In this document: positions 1 through 9,623 of the stretch, in pieces
Position numbering within the stretch: the stretch's first letter is position 1
Layout: each line of letters starts with the position of its first letter
DNA from: a bacterium
GTDB taxonomy: Bacteria > Auribacterota > Tritonobacteria > UBA1439
DNA length: 64,000 nucleotides
Assembly: GCA_028716845.1 (NCBI GenBank)
Contig: JAQUPF010000010.1
Coordinates: 1 to 64,000 of the forward strand
Reading direction: 5' to 3'
Translations under genes and position numbers: made by a program
Notes under the pieces: generated by a model
What the model was told of the DNA's origin: nothing
Database searches by the model: none
Seen by the model: only the letters and a program-made list of their open reading frames with translations

Positions 1-1
1 C

Positions 2-952
2 GCCGCCAAGGCGGAGGGGTGGGCGGTCCTCGGGATCCGGCGCGGCTGGAAGGGGTTGCTGGAACGCGACACGGTCCCGCTCGGCCTGTCCGATGTCGTC
101 GGGATCGTCCGGCGCGGGGGGACCGTCATCCGCACCTCGCGCACCAACCCCTGCAAGAGCGCGGAGCGGATGCGCGAGGTGACGGACAACTTCAGGGCGA
201 TGGGGCTCGACGCCCTCGTCGCCGTCGGCGGCGACGACACGCTCGGCGCGGCGAAGCGGATGGCCGACGAGGGGCTCCCCGCGGTGGGGGTGCCCAAGAC
301 CATCGACAACGACCTCTCGGGGACCGACCGGACCTTCGGCTTCGACACCGCCGTCAACATCGCCATGGAGGCGTGCGACCGCCTGAGCACGACGGCCGAA
401 TCGCACGAGCGCGTCCTCGTCGTCGAGATCATGGGAAGGCACGCGGGCTGGATCGCCCTCTGGGCGGGCCTCGCGGGCGCGGCGAGCTACATCCTCATCC
501 CGGAGGTGAAGGCGGACCTCGACGACCTCTGCCGGACGCTCAAGCGCCGGCACGACGGCTACGCGGCCTCCAGCATCGTCGCCGTCGCCGAGGGGGCCGA
601 CCTCGGCTCCGGCTGGCGGCTCCAGACGGAGGAGCGGGACGCCTTCGGCAACGTCCGGCTCGGCGGGGTCGGCGAGGCGGTCGCGAGGATCATCCAGGAG
701 CGCACCGGCTACGAGACGCGGCACGTCGTCCTCGGGCACCTCCAGCGGGGAGGCTGCCCGACGGCGCTCGACCGGGTCATCGGCCTCCGCTTCGGGATCC
801 ACGCCGTCCGCCTGATCCGGGAGGGGAAATTCGGCCGCATGGTGAGCTTGCGGGGGAACGAGGTGGTCTCGGTCCCGCTCGCGGAGGCGGTGGAGAAGCT
901 CCGGACGGTGCCGATCGAACTCTATGAAGAGGCCCGACAGTTCTTCATCTGA
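2..952 (+). CDS. pfp: 6-phosphofructokinase, probably PPi-dependent type (5' end missing)
   Basis: The reading frame is open from base 2, so the true start lies before the window. The visible part begins inside the N-terminal region at G-F/I-R-x-G-W-K-G-L-L, followed by the family core. The phosphate-donor motif reads GGDDT (227-241) and the substrate loop reads PKTIDND (293-313). ATP-dependent enzymes normally have GGDGS or GGEGT and PGTIDND. The second Asp and the Lys are the established marks of pyrophosphate-dependent enzymes, so I infer PPi as the phosphoryl donor for fructose-6-phosphate. The last codons overlap the start of gmhA by 29 bases, so this gene leads a coupled operon. A non-specific or ATP-using group III enzyme remains possible. 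Confidence 0.9.
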   Translation, partial: AAKAEGWAVLGIRRGWKGLLERDTVPLGLSDVVGIVRRGGTVIRTSRTNPCKSAERMREVTDNFRAMGLDALVAVGGDDTLGAAKRMADEGLPAVGVPKTIDNDLSGTDRTFGFDTAVNIAMEACDRLSTTAESHERVLVVEIMGRHAGWIALWAGLAGAASYILIPEVKADLDDLCRTLKRRHDGYAASSIVAVAEGADLGSGWRLQTEERDAFGNVRLGGVGEAVARIIQERTGYETRHVVLGHLQRGGCPTALDRVIGLRFGIHAVRLIREGKFGRMVSLRGNEVVSVPLAEAVEKLRTVPIELYEEARQFFI

Positions 953-1562
953 CCCGGCCGCGGCGATCCGCGCGGCGCTCGATGACTCGGCCGCCCTGCT
1001 CGCCCGGGTCGGCCGGGAGCACGCCGGGACGATCGCCCGCATGGCCGACGTCCTCATCGAATCCTTCCGGCGCGGCGGGCGGCTCCTCGTCTGCGGGAAC
1101 GGCGGCAGCGCCGCCGACGCCCAGCACATCGCCGGGGAGCTCGTCGGCCGCTTCCTGAGGGAGCGGAGCCCCCTGAGCTGCCTGTCGCTCACCGTGGACA
1201 CCTCCGTCCTCACCGCCATCGGGAACGACTACGGCTTCGAGCACGCCTTCGACCGGCAGGTGCGGGCGCACGGCAGGGAGGGGGACGTCCTCCTCTCCAT
1301 CTCGACGAGCGGCGCCTCCCCGAACGTCATCAACGCCGTCCTCGAGGCGCGCCGGATCGGGATGCGGACGGTCGCCCTGAGCGGCCGTGACGGCGGGGAG
1401 CTCGCGCGGGCGGCGGAGGTGTGCCTCACGATCCCCGCGGACTCCTCTCCCCGGATCCAGGAGGCCCACGGGGCGGTCGGGCACGTCCTCTGCGCGATGG
1501 TCGAGGAGGCCCTCTTCGGCGGTGAGGGGACGCCCGGCGCGCCGCCCCCCCCGGCGCCATGA
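924..1562 (+). CDS. gmhA: Phosphoheptose isomerase GmhA
   Basis: Sedoheptulose-7-phosphate isomerase makes D-glycero-D-manno-heptose 7-phosphate, the first step of ADP-heptose synthesis for lipopolysaccharide or other glycans. The 212-residue protein is one SIS domain. [12 protein letters not shown] spans residues 57-68 and the phosphate loop [10 protein letters not shown] spans 125-134. By alignment with the E. coli enzyme, His68, Glu72, Gln179 and His187 are the zinc ligands. A Pro/Gly-rich tail of about 15 residues is added at the C-terminus. The gene starts inside the end of the phosphofructokinase gene and its stop overlaps the next ATG (ATGA), so translation is coupled. The cytosolic role is well supported. 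Confidence 0.93.
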   Translation: MKRPDSSSSDPAAAIRAALDDSAALLARVGREHAGTIARMADVLIESFRRGGRLLVCGNGGSAADAQHIAGELVGRFLRERSPLSCLSLTVDTSVLTAIGNDYGFEHAFDRQVRAHGREGDVLLSISTSGASPNVINAVLEARRIGMRTVALSGRDGGELARAAEVCLTIPADSSPRIQEAHGAVGHVLCAMVEEALFGGEGTPGAPPPPAP

Positions 1563-2062
1563 GGGCCGAGCGCGCGAAGATCCTCCCGCCCCGGAAGATG
1601 CGGGAGGTCGTCCGGCGGCTGCAGGCCGCCGGGAGGACGGTCGCCTTCACGAACGGCTGTTTCGATATCCTGCACGCCGGCCACGCCCGCTTCCTGCGGC
1701 GGGCGAGGGAGGAGGGCGACTGCCTGGTCGTGGGCTTGAACAGCGACGCCTCGGTGCGCCGGCTGAAGGGCCCCGGCCGGCCGATCGTCCCGCAGGCCGA
1801 CCGCGCCGAGCTCCTCGCGGCGCTCGCGGCGGTCGACTACGTGACCGTCTTCGGCGAGGACACCCCGGCACGGCTGATCGCCGACCTCCTCCCCGACGTC
1901 CTGGTGAAGGGGGCCGATTACGGGCGCGGGGAGATCGTCGGGCGGCGGACCGTCGAGGAGGCGGGGGGGAGGGTGGTGCGCGTGCCGCTCCTCCGCGGCC
2001 GCTCGACGAGCGCGCTCGTCGGGAGGGTCCGCGACCGCGGGCGGCGGTCCGGCGGGGCGTGA
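1559..2062 (+). CDS. hldE: D-glycero-beta-D-manno-heptose 1-phosphate adenylyltransferase (RfaE domain II)
   Basis: This 167-residue stand-alone nucleotidyltransferase corresponds to the C-terminal half of bifunctional HldE/RfaE and makes ADP-heptose from heptose 1-phosphate and ATP. The signature is [13 protein letters not shown] (residues 30-42) with the HxGH nucleotide-binding pair His39/His42. The tail loop GRSTSALV near the C-terminus also fits the family. It follows gmhA with an ATGA overlap. The kinase half of HldE is absent here. The PfkB-type kinase two genes downstream could be considered, but its sequence is not HldA-like, so the heptose kinase is probably elsewhere. Confidence 0.9.
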   Translation: MRAERAKILPPRKMREVVRRLQAAGRTVAFTNGCFDILHAGHARFLRRAREEGDCLVVGLNSDASVRRLKGPGRPIVPQADRAELLAALAAVDYVTVFGEDTPARLIADLLPDVLVKGADYGRGEIVGRRTVEEAGGRVVRVPLLRGRSTSALVGRVRDRGRRSGGA

Positions 2063-2709
2063 GCGATCTCCGGTTCGACCTCTACGTTATCCTCGACGAG
2101 GGGCTCCTCGCCGGGGAGGAGCCTCCGGGGATCGTCGCCGCGCTCCTCGGGGCCGGGGTGCGCTGGTTCCAGTACCGGGACAAGCGCTCGGACGACCGGC
2201 GGTTCTCCCTGGCCGCCTCGGCGCTCGCCCGCCTCTGCCGGCCCGCGGGCGCCCGCCTCATCCTCAACGACCGGGTCGAGGCCGTCCGACGCTCCGGCGC
2301 GGACGGCGTGCACCTCGGCGGGGGCGACATGCCGGTCCCCGCGGCGAGGCGCCTCCTCGGCGGCGGGACGATCATCGGCCGCACCGTCCGCGGCCCCGAT
2401 GAGGCGTCGGCGGCGGAGCGCGAGGGGGCGGACTACCTGGGCGCCGGGTCGGTCCACCCGACGGCGACGAAGGGGGACGCGCCCGTCATCGGCCTCGACG
2501 GCCTCTCCCGCGTCTGCCGCGCCACGCGGCTGCCGGTCGTGGCCGTCGGCGGGATCGACCGGGCGGGGGCGGCCGCGGCGCTCGCGGCCGGCGCGGCGGG
2601 GCTGGCCGTCGCCGGCGCCGTCCTCCGGGCCCCGGACCCGGCGGCGGCGGCGCGGGGGCTCCTCGAGGAGATCGGCAGGTGCCGGGCGGAGGGCGGGGGC
2701 TGCACATGA
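2059..2709 (+). CDS. thiE: Thiamine-phosphate synthase ThiE
   Basis: ThiE joins the pyrimidine (HMP-PP) and thiazole phosphate halves of thiamine. I chose the GTG at 2059, which overlaps the previous stop as GTGA, giving 216 residues, the usual ThiE length. Visible family features are QYRDK near residue 38, LILNDR, the GVHLGGGD strand, the pyrophosphate-binding stretch [12 protein letters not shown], and VVAVGGI in the TIM barrel. A longer upstream extension of the frame is a GC-driven artefact. The gene is coupled to thiC by an ATGA overlap, so two thiamine genes end a heptose operon. No TPP riboswitch lies in front of them. Confidence 0.9.
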   Translation: MSDLRFDLYVILDEGLLAGEEPPGIVAALLGAGVRWFQYRDKRSDDRRFSLAASALARLCRPAGARLILNDRVEAVRRSGADGVHLGGGDMPVPAARRLLGGGTIIGRTVRGPDEASAAEREGADYLGAGSVHPTATKGDAPVIGLDGLSRVCRATRLPVVAVGGIDRAGAAAALAAGAAGLAVAGAVLRAPDPAAAARGLLEEIGRCRAEGGGCT

Positions 2710-4007
2710 CGGAGGAGAGGGTGCTGCAGGTGGTCGAGGCCCGGAAGGGCAACCTCACCGAGGAGGTGCGGGCGGTCGCGGAGGCCGAATCGGCCGATCC
2801 CGCCGCCCTCATGCGCGCGGTCGCCGGCGGGACGGCGGTCGTCCCGAGGAACCGCCGCCGCCGGCTCCTCTCGCCGCGCGGGATCGGCGGGGGCCTCAGG
2901 ACGAAGGTGAACGCCAACATCGGCAGCTCCCCGGACGTCGCCGATCCCGATCTCGAGCTCCGGAAGGTCGCGGCCGCCGTCGAGGCCGGCGCCGACGCGG
3001 TCATGGACCTCTCGATCGGCGGCGACATCGCGGGGATCCGGCGGCGGGTGCTCGACGCCTGCCCGGTCCCCGTGGGGACGGTCCCGATCTACGGGGCTGC
3101 GGCCGCCCGCGCCGGCACGCCGGGCGGCATCGCCGCAATGACCGCGGACGAGCTCTTCGAGGCGGTCGAGGCGCACGGGCGGGACGGCGTCGATTTCGTC
3201 ACCGTCCACTGCGGGGTGACGCTCGCGGCGCTCGAGCGGCTCCGTCGGGGGGGGCGCGTCCTCGACGTCGTGAGCCGCGGGGGGGCGTTCCTCGTCGCCT
3301 GGATGATCGCCGGCGGGCGCGAGAACCCGCTCTTCGCCGACTTCGGCCGCCTCGTCGAGATCGCCGCCCGGCACGACATGACGCTGAGCCTCGGCGACGG
3401 GATGCGGCCCGGCTGCATCGCCGACGCGAACGACCGGGCCCAGTTCCAGGAGCTCATCACGCTCGGGGAGCTCCAGGCGTACGCCCTCCGGGAGGGGGTG
3501 CAGGTCATGATCGAGGGGCCGGGGCACGTCCCCCTCCACATGGTCGCCGAGAACGTGCGCCTCCAGAAGGAGATTTGCCGCGGCGCCCCGTTCTACGTCC
3601 TCGGGCCGGTCGTCACCGACGTGGCCCCCGGCCACGACCACGTCGCCGCCGCCATCGGCGGGGCGGCCGCGGGCGCGGCGGGCGCCGATTTCCTCTGCTA
3701 CGTGACGCCCGCCGAGCACCTGGGGCTGCCGGGCCCCGACGAGGTGCGGGAGGGGGTCATCGTCACGCGGCTGGCGGCGCACGCCGCGGATATCGCGAAG
3801 GGCATTGCCGGCGCCGCGGACTGGGATCTCGCCATGGCGAGGAAGCGGAAGGCCCGCGACTGGGAGGGGATGCTGGATCTCGCCCTCGACCGCCGGAAGG
3901 CGCGGGCGATCCGCGGGACGAGCCCGCCGCGCGACCCGGGCGTCTGCACGATGTGCGGGGAGTACTGCGCGATCAGGATCGTGGAGGAGTACCTGGGGAG
4001 GGAATGA
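2706..4007 (+). CDS. thiC: Phosphomethylpyrimidine synthase ThiC (short form)
   Basis: ThiC is a radical-SAM enzyme that rearranges aminoimidazole ribotide into HMP-P. The ATG at 2706 overlaps the thiE stop and gives 433 residues. This is the short form without the large N-terminal insert of the 630-residue E. coli protein. Recognisable blocks are NANIGSSPD, DLSIGGD, FVTVHCGVT, LSLGDGMRPGCIADAND, MIEGPGHVP and the C-terminal iron-sulfur motif with Cys414, Cys417 and Cys421 (CTMCGEYC). The spacing CX2CX3C is one residue shorter than in E. coli-type ThiC, which I believe is normal for the short form. It acts in the cytosol. Confidence 0.93.
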   Translation: MTEERVLQVVEARKGNLTEEVRAVAEAESADPAALMRAVAGGTAVVPRNRRRRLLSPRGIGGGLRTKVNANIGSSPDVADPDLELRKVAAAVEAGADAVMDLSIGGDIAGIRRRVLDACPVPVGTVPIYGAAAARAGTPGGIAAMTADELFEAVEAHGRDGVDFVTVHCGVTLAALERLRRGGRVLDVVSRGGAFLVAWMIAGGRENPLFADFGRLVEIAARHDMTLSLGDGMRPGCIADANDRAQFQELITLGELQAYALREGVQVMIEGPGHVPLHMVAENVRLQKEICRGAPFYVLGPVVTDVAPGHDHVAAAIGGAAAGAAGADFLCYVTPAEHLGLPGPDEVREGVIVTRLAAHAADIAKGIAGAADWDLAMARKRKARDWEGMLDLALDRRKARAIRGTSPPRDPGVCTMCGEYCAIRIVEEYLGRE

Positions 4008-4075
4008 GGGGCGCGGGCCGCCGGGCATTGTGCGACCGTGCCCGCGGCGCGGAACCCGAGGCCGGGAGGTCGGAG

Positions 4076-4978
4076 ATGAGCATACTCGTCGTCGGTTCGG
4101 TGGCGCTCGACAGCGTCGAGACGCCGTTCGGGAAGCGGGAGCGGGCGCTCGGAGGCTCCGCGACCTTCTTCTCCTTCTCCGCGAGCTTCTTCGACCGGGT
4201 GAACCTCGTGGGCGTCGTCGGGGAGGATTTCCCGCCCGAGTACGTCGAGCTCCTCCGGTCGCGCGGCATCGACACGAGGGGGCTCGCGACGCTTCCCGGC
4301 GAGACGTTCCACTGGGTCGGCTCCTACCGGTACGACATGGGCCAGGCGGTCACCCACTCGACCTGCCTGAACGTCTTCGAGCGGTTCCAGCCGGAGATCC
4401 CCGCCGAGTACCGCGAGAGCGGGCACCTGTTCCTCGCCAACATCGACCCGGAGCTCCAGATGGACGTGCTCCGCCGGATCGAGCGGCCGAGGCTCGTGGC
4501 GTGCGACACGATGAACTTCTGGATCGAGGGGAAGCGGGACGCCCTCATCGAGCTCCTCGGCTCGGTGGACGTGATCATCCTCAACGACGCCGAGGCCCGC
4601 CAGCTCACGGGGCAGCCGAACCTCGTGCGGGCGGCGAAGGCCATCATGGAGTGGGGGCCGGAGGAGGTGGTCATCAAGAAGGGGGAGCACGGCGCGCTCC
4701 TGTTCGGCGCGGATTCGATCTTCGTCGCCCCCGCCTACCCGCTCGAACACATCATCGACCCGACCGGCGCGGGGGACACGTTCGCCGGGGGCTTCGTGGG
4801 GCACCTCGCCCGGGCGGGGAAGCGCGATTGGAAGACGATGTGCCGGGCGGCCATCTACGGGAGCGTCATGGCGTCCTTCTGCGTCGAGGACTTCAGCCTC
4901 GACCGGATGAAGACGCTCACCGAGGAGGAGATCAGCTTCCGCTACCGCGAGTTCATCAGGCTCTCCCGCATCGATTGA
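4076..4978 (+). CDS. PfkB-family carbohydrate/nucleoside kinase
   Basis: This is a 300-residue ribokinase-fold kinase. The start at 4076 is preceded by GGGAGG with good spacing; the frame extends upstream only as noise over thiC. The N-terminal strand ILVVGSVALDSVE and the GGSATFFSF substrate-binding stretch are PfkB features. The catalytic motif TGAGD spans residues 230-234, with Asp234 as the base, in the context IDPTGAGDTFAGG. The substrate cannot be told from sequence; ribokinase-like or adenosine kinase-like activity is possible. It is not obviously the missing heptose kinase. It lies 68 bases after thiC and may be the last gene of that operon. Confidence 0.85.
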   Translation: MSILVVGSVALDSVETPFGKRERALGGSATFFSFSASFFDRVNLVGVVGEDFPPEYVELLRSRGIDTRGLATLPGETFHWVGSYRYDMGQAVTHSTCLNVFERFQPEIPAEYRESGHLFLANIDPELQMDVLRRIERPRLVACDTMNFWIEGKRDALIELLGSVDVIILNDAEARQLTGQPNLVRAAKAIMEWGPEEVVIKKGEHGALLFGADSIFVAPAYPLEHIIDPTGAGDTFAGGFVGHLARAGKRDWKTMCRAAIYGSVMASFCVEDFSLDRMKTLTEEEISFRYREFIRLSRID

Positions 4979-4984
4979 ACGGCA

Positions 4985-5014
4985 TTGCCTCCCGCCGCCC
5001 GGGCGTGCTACCAT
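4985..5014 (+). promoter_or_regulatory. Promoter before tRNA-Gly/gatC
   Basis: TTGCCT at 4985-4990 and TACCAT at 5009-5014 are separated by 18 bases, with a TG two bases before the -10 (extended -10). The likely transcription start is near 5021, ahead of the tRNA at 5059. This is read by eye only. Confidence 0.5.
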
Positions 5015-5058
5015 TCCGTCCGGATGGCCCCCGAACGACTGCCTCGTGAGGTCGAGGG

Positions 5059-5132
5059 GCGGGTGTAGCTCAATGGCAGAGCTCCAGCTTCCCAAGCTGG
5101 CTACGAGGGTTCGATTCCCTTCACCCGCTCCA
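5059..5132 (+). tRNA. tRNA-Gly (anticodon CCC)
   Basis: The acceptor stem GCGGGTG (5059-5065) pairs perfectly with CACCCGC (5122-5128). The discriminator is T and CCA is encoded (5130-5132). The D stem GCTC/GAGC, the anticodon stem CCAGC/GCTGG around the loop TTCCCAA, and a T stem with TTCGATT loop are all present. The anticodon CCC reads GGG glycine codons, which are common in this GC-rich sequence. The tRNA sits 38 bases ahead of gatC and probably shares its transcript. Confidence 0.95.
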
Positions 5133-5170
5133 TTTTCCCGCCCGCGGCGACGAACGAGGGGAGGAGACCG

Positions 5171-5458
5171 ATGACGATCGGACGCGACGAGGTCGAGCAC
5201 GTGGCGCGCCTCGCCCGGCTGCGGCTCACCGACGAGGAGCGGGAGCGGTTCACCGCCCAGCTCGCGGCGATCCTCGACTACGTGCGGAAGCTGAACGAGA
5301 TCGACACCGCGGGCGTGGAGCCCACCGCCCACGTCCTCCCCCTCAGGAACGTGACCAGGCCGGACGAGGTGCGGCCGTCGCTGGAGCGGGAGGGCGTCCT
5401 GAGGCTCGCCCCGAGGGCGGACGACGGCTTCATCATGGTGCCGAGGGTGATCGAGTGA
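5171..5458 (+). CDS. gatC: Asp-tRNA(Asn)/Glu-tRNA(Gln) amidotransferase subunit C
   Basis: GatC is the small linker subunit of the GatCAB complex, which amidates misacylated Glu-tRNA(Gln) and Asp-tRNA(Asn). The 95-residue protein shows the family layout: an N-terminal helical part (VEHVARLARLRL), the LDYVRKLNEIDTAG segment, the VEPTAHVLPL stretch, and a C-terminal FIMVPRVIE. The gene has a GAGGAG ribosome site (5160-5165). It is separated from gatA and gatB by a 257-base repeat-bearing spacer, which suggests that the element inserted within a former gatCAB operon. Confidence 0.93.
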   Translation: MTIGRDEVEHVARLARLRLTDEERERFTAQLAAILDYVRKLNEIDTAGVEPTAHVLPLRNVTRPDEVRPSLEREGVLRLAPRADDGFIMVPRVIE

Positions 5459-5460
5459 GC

Positions 5461-5499
5461 AACTACAGTTCAAGGTTGAAAGTTCAAAGTCGAACGTAG
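5461..5499 (+). repeat. Dispersed CTTTCAACT-type repeat, copy 1
   Basis: The stretch starts AACTACAGTTCAAGGTTGAA right after gatC and ends TCGAACGT. Its close relative lies in the opposite orientation at 44215-44254. A partial second unit (GGAAGTTGAAAGTGAAC) is at about 5541-5557. The composition is much more AT-rich than the surrounding genes. It does not appear to code. Confidence 0.7.
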
Positions 5500-5510
5500 A
5501 ATGGTTTCTG

Positions 5511-5662
5511 CCGCGGATTATCGCGGATTCAACTCTAGCCGGAAGTTGAAAGTGAACAGATGCTTGGTTTCTACTGCGTCTCATGCGATGTGCGAAGGAC
5601 GAACGACGCGCTGGCATACAATCCGTGAAGATCCGCCAATGATCCGTGGAAATCCGTGGTGA
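5511..5662. repeat. Long imperfect inverted-repeat element, copy A (between gatC and gatA)
   Basis: The right arm (5619-5662) is made of ATCCGTG-type repeats and its reverse complement matches the arms of copies B (18284-18379) and C (33107-33304). The left arm is shorter and only its first 20 bases (CCGCGGATTATCGCGGATTC) match well. About 90 bases of unrelated sequence lie between the arms. The rest of the 5459-5715 spacer shows no gene. Confidence 0.65.
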
Positions 5663-5715
5663 TCGGTACATTGTGACGGATGGGGAGGCGGCGAAAGAGA
5701 TCCCGGCGATAGGAA

Positions 5716-7199
<1,484 letters not shown>

Positions 7200-7203
<4 letters not shown>

Positions 7204-8648
7204 GCGACCCGTCGGCGGCCGCGTACGAGGCGGTGATCGGCCTGGAGGTGCACGTCCATCTGAAGACCCGTTCGAAGGTCTTCTGCGGCTGCCCCGCGTC
7301 CTTCGGCGCCCCCCCGAACACGAACGTCTGCCCGGTCTGCCTCGGCCTCCCCGGCTCGCTCCCCGTCCTCAACGAGGCGGCGCTCCGGTCCGCGCTCCTG
7401 GCGGGGCTCATGCTCGGCTGCCGCATCGCCCCCTTCAGCAAGTTCGACCGGAAGAACTACTTCTATCCCGACCTGCCGAAGAACTACCAGATATCGCAGT
7501 ACGACCTCCCCCTCTGCGCGGGCGGGGGGCTCGAGATCGAGGCGGACGGGCGGCGGCGTCGGATCGGCATCACGCGCGTCCACCTCGAGGAGGACGCCGG
7601 CAGGCTCGTCCACACCGAGGGGGGGGCGGGCGGTTCGGGCGTGGATTTCAACCGGACCGGCGTGCCGCTCCTCGAGATCGTGAGCGAGCCGGAGCTGCGC
7701 GGCCCCGAGGAGGCGGTCGCCTACCTGAAGGAGCTGCGGCGGACCCTCCGGTACATCGGCGTGTCGGACTGCGACATGGAGAAGGGGAGCCTCCGCTGCG
7801 ACGCGAACGTCTCGATCAGGCCGCGGGGGGCGGCGGCGCTCGGCGTGAAGGTCGAGGTGAAGAACATGAACTCGTTCCGCGCCGTCGGCAAGGCGCTCGC
7901 CCACGAGATCGAGCGGCAGGCCCGCGCCCTCGCGGAGGGGGAGCGGATCGCGCGGGAGACGAGGCTCTGGGAGGCCGAGGCGGGCGTGACGCGCCCGATG
8001 CGGGGCAAGGAGGAGGCGCACGACTACCGCTACTTCCCCGATCCGGACCTCGTGCCGGTCGTCCCCGCGGCGGCGCTCGTCGAGGAGCTCCGCGCGTCGC
8101 TCCCCGAGCCGCCGCTCCGGCGGCGGGACCGGTTCGCGGATCGGTACGGACTGCCCGCCTACGACGCCGAGGTGCTCACCGCCGAGCGGGAGACCGCCGA
8201 CTACTTCGAGGCGTGCGTCGCCGCCGGCGCCGAGCCGAAGGCGGCGAGCAACCTCATCATGGGCGAGATGCTGCGGCTCCTGAAGGAGGCGGGCATCCCC
8301 ATCCGGGAGGCGAAGGTCGCGCCGGCGGGGATCGCCGAGCTCACGCGGCTCGTCGCCGCGGGGGAGGTGAGCGGCACGGCCGCCAAGGAGGTCTTCGCGG
8401 AGATGTTCGCCGCGGGCCGGGGGGCGGAGGAGATCGTGCGCGCGCGCGGTCTCGCCCAGCTCAGCGACGAGGGCGAGCTGGAGCGCGTGGTCGGGGAGGT
8501 CCTGCGCGCGAACCCGCAATCGGCGGCGGATTACCGGGCCGGGAAGGCGAAGGCCCTCGGCTTCATCGTGGGCCGGGTCATGAAGGCGACGAAGGGGAGG
8601 GCCAACCCGGGCCTGGTGAATAAGATATTGAAAAAGGCCCTTGGATGA
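7200..8648 (+). CDS. gatB: Asp-tRNA(Asn)/Glu-tRNA(Gln) amidotransferase subunit B
   Basis: GatB binds misacylated tRNA, activates it with ATP and transfers the amide nitrogen. The ATG at 7200 overlaps the gatA stop and gives 482 residues, the usual length. The GatB signature is present: VIGLEVHVHLKTRSK, the zinc-type CGC/CPVC cysteines near residues 29-47, DRKNYFYPDLPKNYQISQ, the LEEDAGRLVH strand, DFNRTGVPLLEIVSEP and VEVKNMNSFR. The C-terminal YqeY-like tail domain ends NPGLVNKILKKAL. Together with gatA and gatC this implies that Gln-tRNA and/or Asn-tRNA are made by the indirect route. Confidence 0.96.
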
Positions 8649-8716
8649 TTATACGTTTATCATCGGGTGGACATGCCCGCCCTCAACGTTCGGCCTTCAA
8701 CCATGGGCTGTAGCTG

Positions 8717-9610
8717 ATGCGATTTTTCGCGAGGCGCATCAAGGTCAAGAAGCGGGACATCCCCGCGGGCGTCTGGACGAAGTGCAGGCGCTGCAAGGAG
8801 ATGGTCACGTCGCAGGAGGTCGAGGAGAACCTGATGACGTGCCCGAAATGCGGCTACCTCTCCCCCCTCCCCGCCCCCGCGCGGATCCGCTCGCTCTTCG
8901 CGGACGGCGAGTTTCATGAGATCGACGCGCGGATGCGCCCCGCCGACCCCCTCAAGTTCGTCGATTCGCTCCCGTACCCGAAGCGGCAGCAGTCGGCGGA
9001 GAAGAGGTCGGGCCTCCCCGAGGCGGTGGTGACCGGCATCGGCTCGCTCGGCGGCTTCGCCGTCGCCTGCGCGGTCATGGATTTCGAGTACATGGGGGGG
9101 AGCATGGGGTCGGTGGTGGGCGAGAAGATCACCCGGCTCATCGAGGCGGCGATCGAGAAGCGCATCCCGCTCCTCATCATCTCGTCGTCGGGAGGCGCCC
9201 GGATGCAGGAGGGGGCGCTCAGCCTCCTCCAGCTCGCCAAGACGAGCGCCGCGCTCGCCCGCCTCGACGCCGAGGGCATCCTCTTCGTCTCCGTCATGAC
9301 CAACCCGACGACCGGCGGCACGACGGCGTCGTTCGCCTCCCTCGGCGACGTCATCGTCGCGGAGCCGGGGGCGCTCATCGGCTTCGCCGGCCCGCGCGTC
9401 ATCAAGCAGACGATCCAGCAGGACCTCCCGGACGGCTTCCAGACCGCCGAGTTCCTCCTCGCCCACGGCATGGTCGACATGATCGTGCCGCGGCGGGAGC
9501 TCGGGGGGCGGCTCGCGGCGATCCTCTCGCTCTTCGGCGCGCCGCGGTTCCGGAGCGCGGCGCACGCCCCCCGGCAGCGCCGCCCCCGCCGGGAGGGCGC
9601 CGAGGCGTGA
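8717..9610 (+). CDS. accD: Acetyl-CoA carboxylase carboxyltransferase subunit beta
   Basis: AccD forms the carboxyltransferase with AccA and moves CO2 from biotin to acetyl-CoA to make malonyl-CoA. The 297-residue protein starts with the zinc ribbon of the family (Cys23, Cys26, Cys42, Cys45). The crotonase-fold core follows, with GGSMGSVVGEKITR, IISSSGGARMQEG, PTTGGTTASFA and ALIGFAGPRVI. The last 25 residues are Arg/Pro-rich and poorly conserved. A 68-base gap separates it from gatB; a weak ATGAT/ATCAT inverted repeat lies at 8645-8663. folC follows after 13 bases, the common accD-folC pairing. Confidence 0.95.
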   Translation: MRFFARRIKVKKRDIPAGVWTKCRRCKEMVTSQEVEENLMTCPKCGYLSPLPAPARIRSLFADGEFHEIDARMRPADPLKFVDSLPYPKRQQSAEKRSGLPEAVVTGIGSLGGFAVACAVMDFEYMGGSMGSVVGEKITRLIEAAIEKRIPLLIISSSGGARMQEGALSLLQLAKTSAALARLDAEGILFVSVMTNPTTGGTTASFASLGDVIVAEPGALIGFAGPRVIKQTIQQDLPDGFQTAEFLLAHGMVDMIVPRRELGGRLAAILSLFGAPRFRSAAHAPRQRRPRREGAEA

Positions 9611-9623
9611 CCCGCGCCCGCCC

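Noticed and set aside
2040-2705. TPP riboswitch before thiE/thiC
   Set aside because: Both genes overlap the preceding coding sequence and no THI-box pattern is visible.
4076-4978. Missing heptose-phosphate kinase (HldA)
   Set aside because: It is a PfkB-fold kinase, but the N-terminal and substrate-binding blocks do not look like HldE domain I; the evidence is neighbourhood only.
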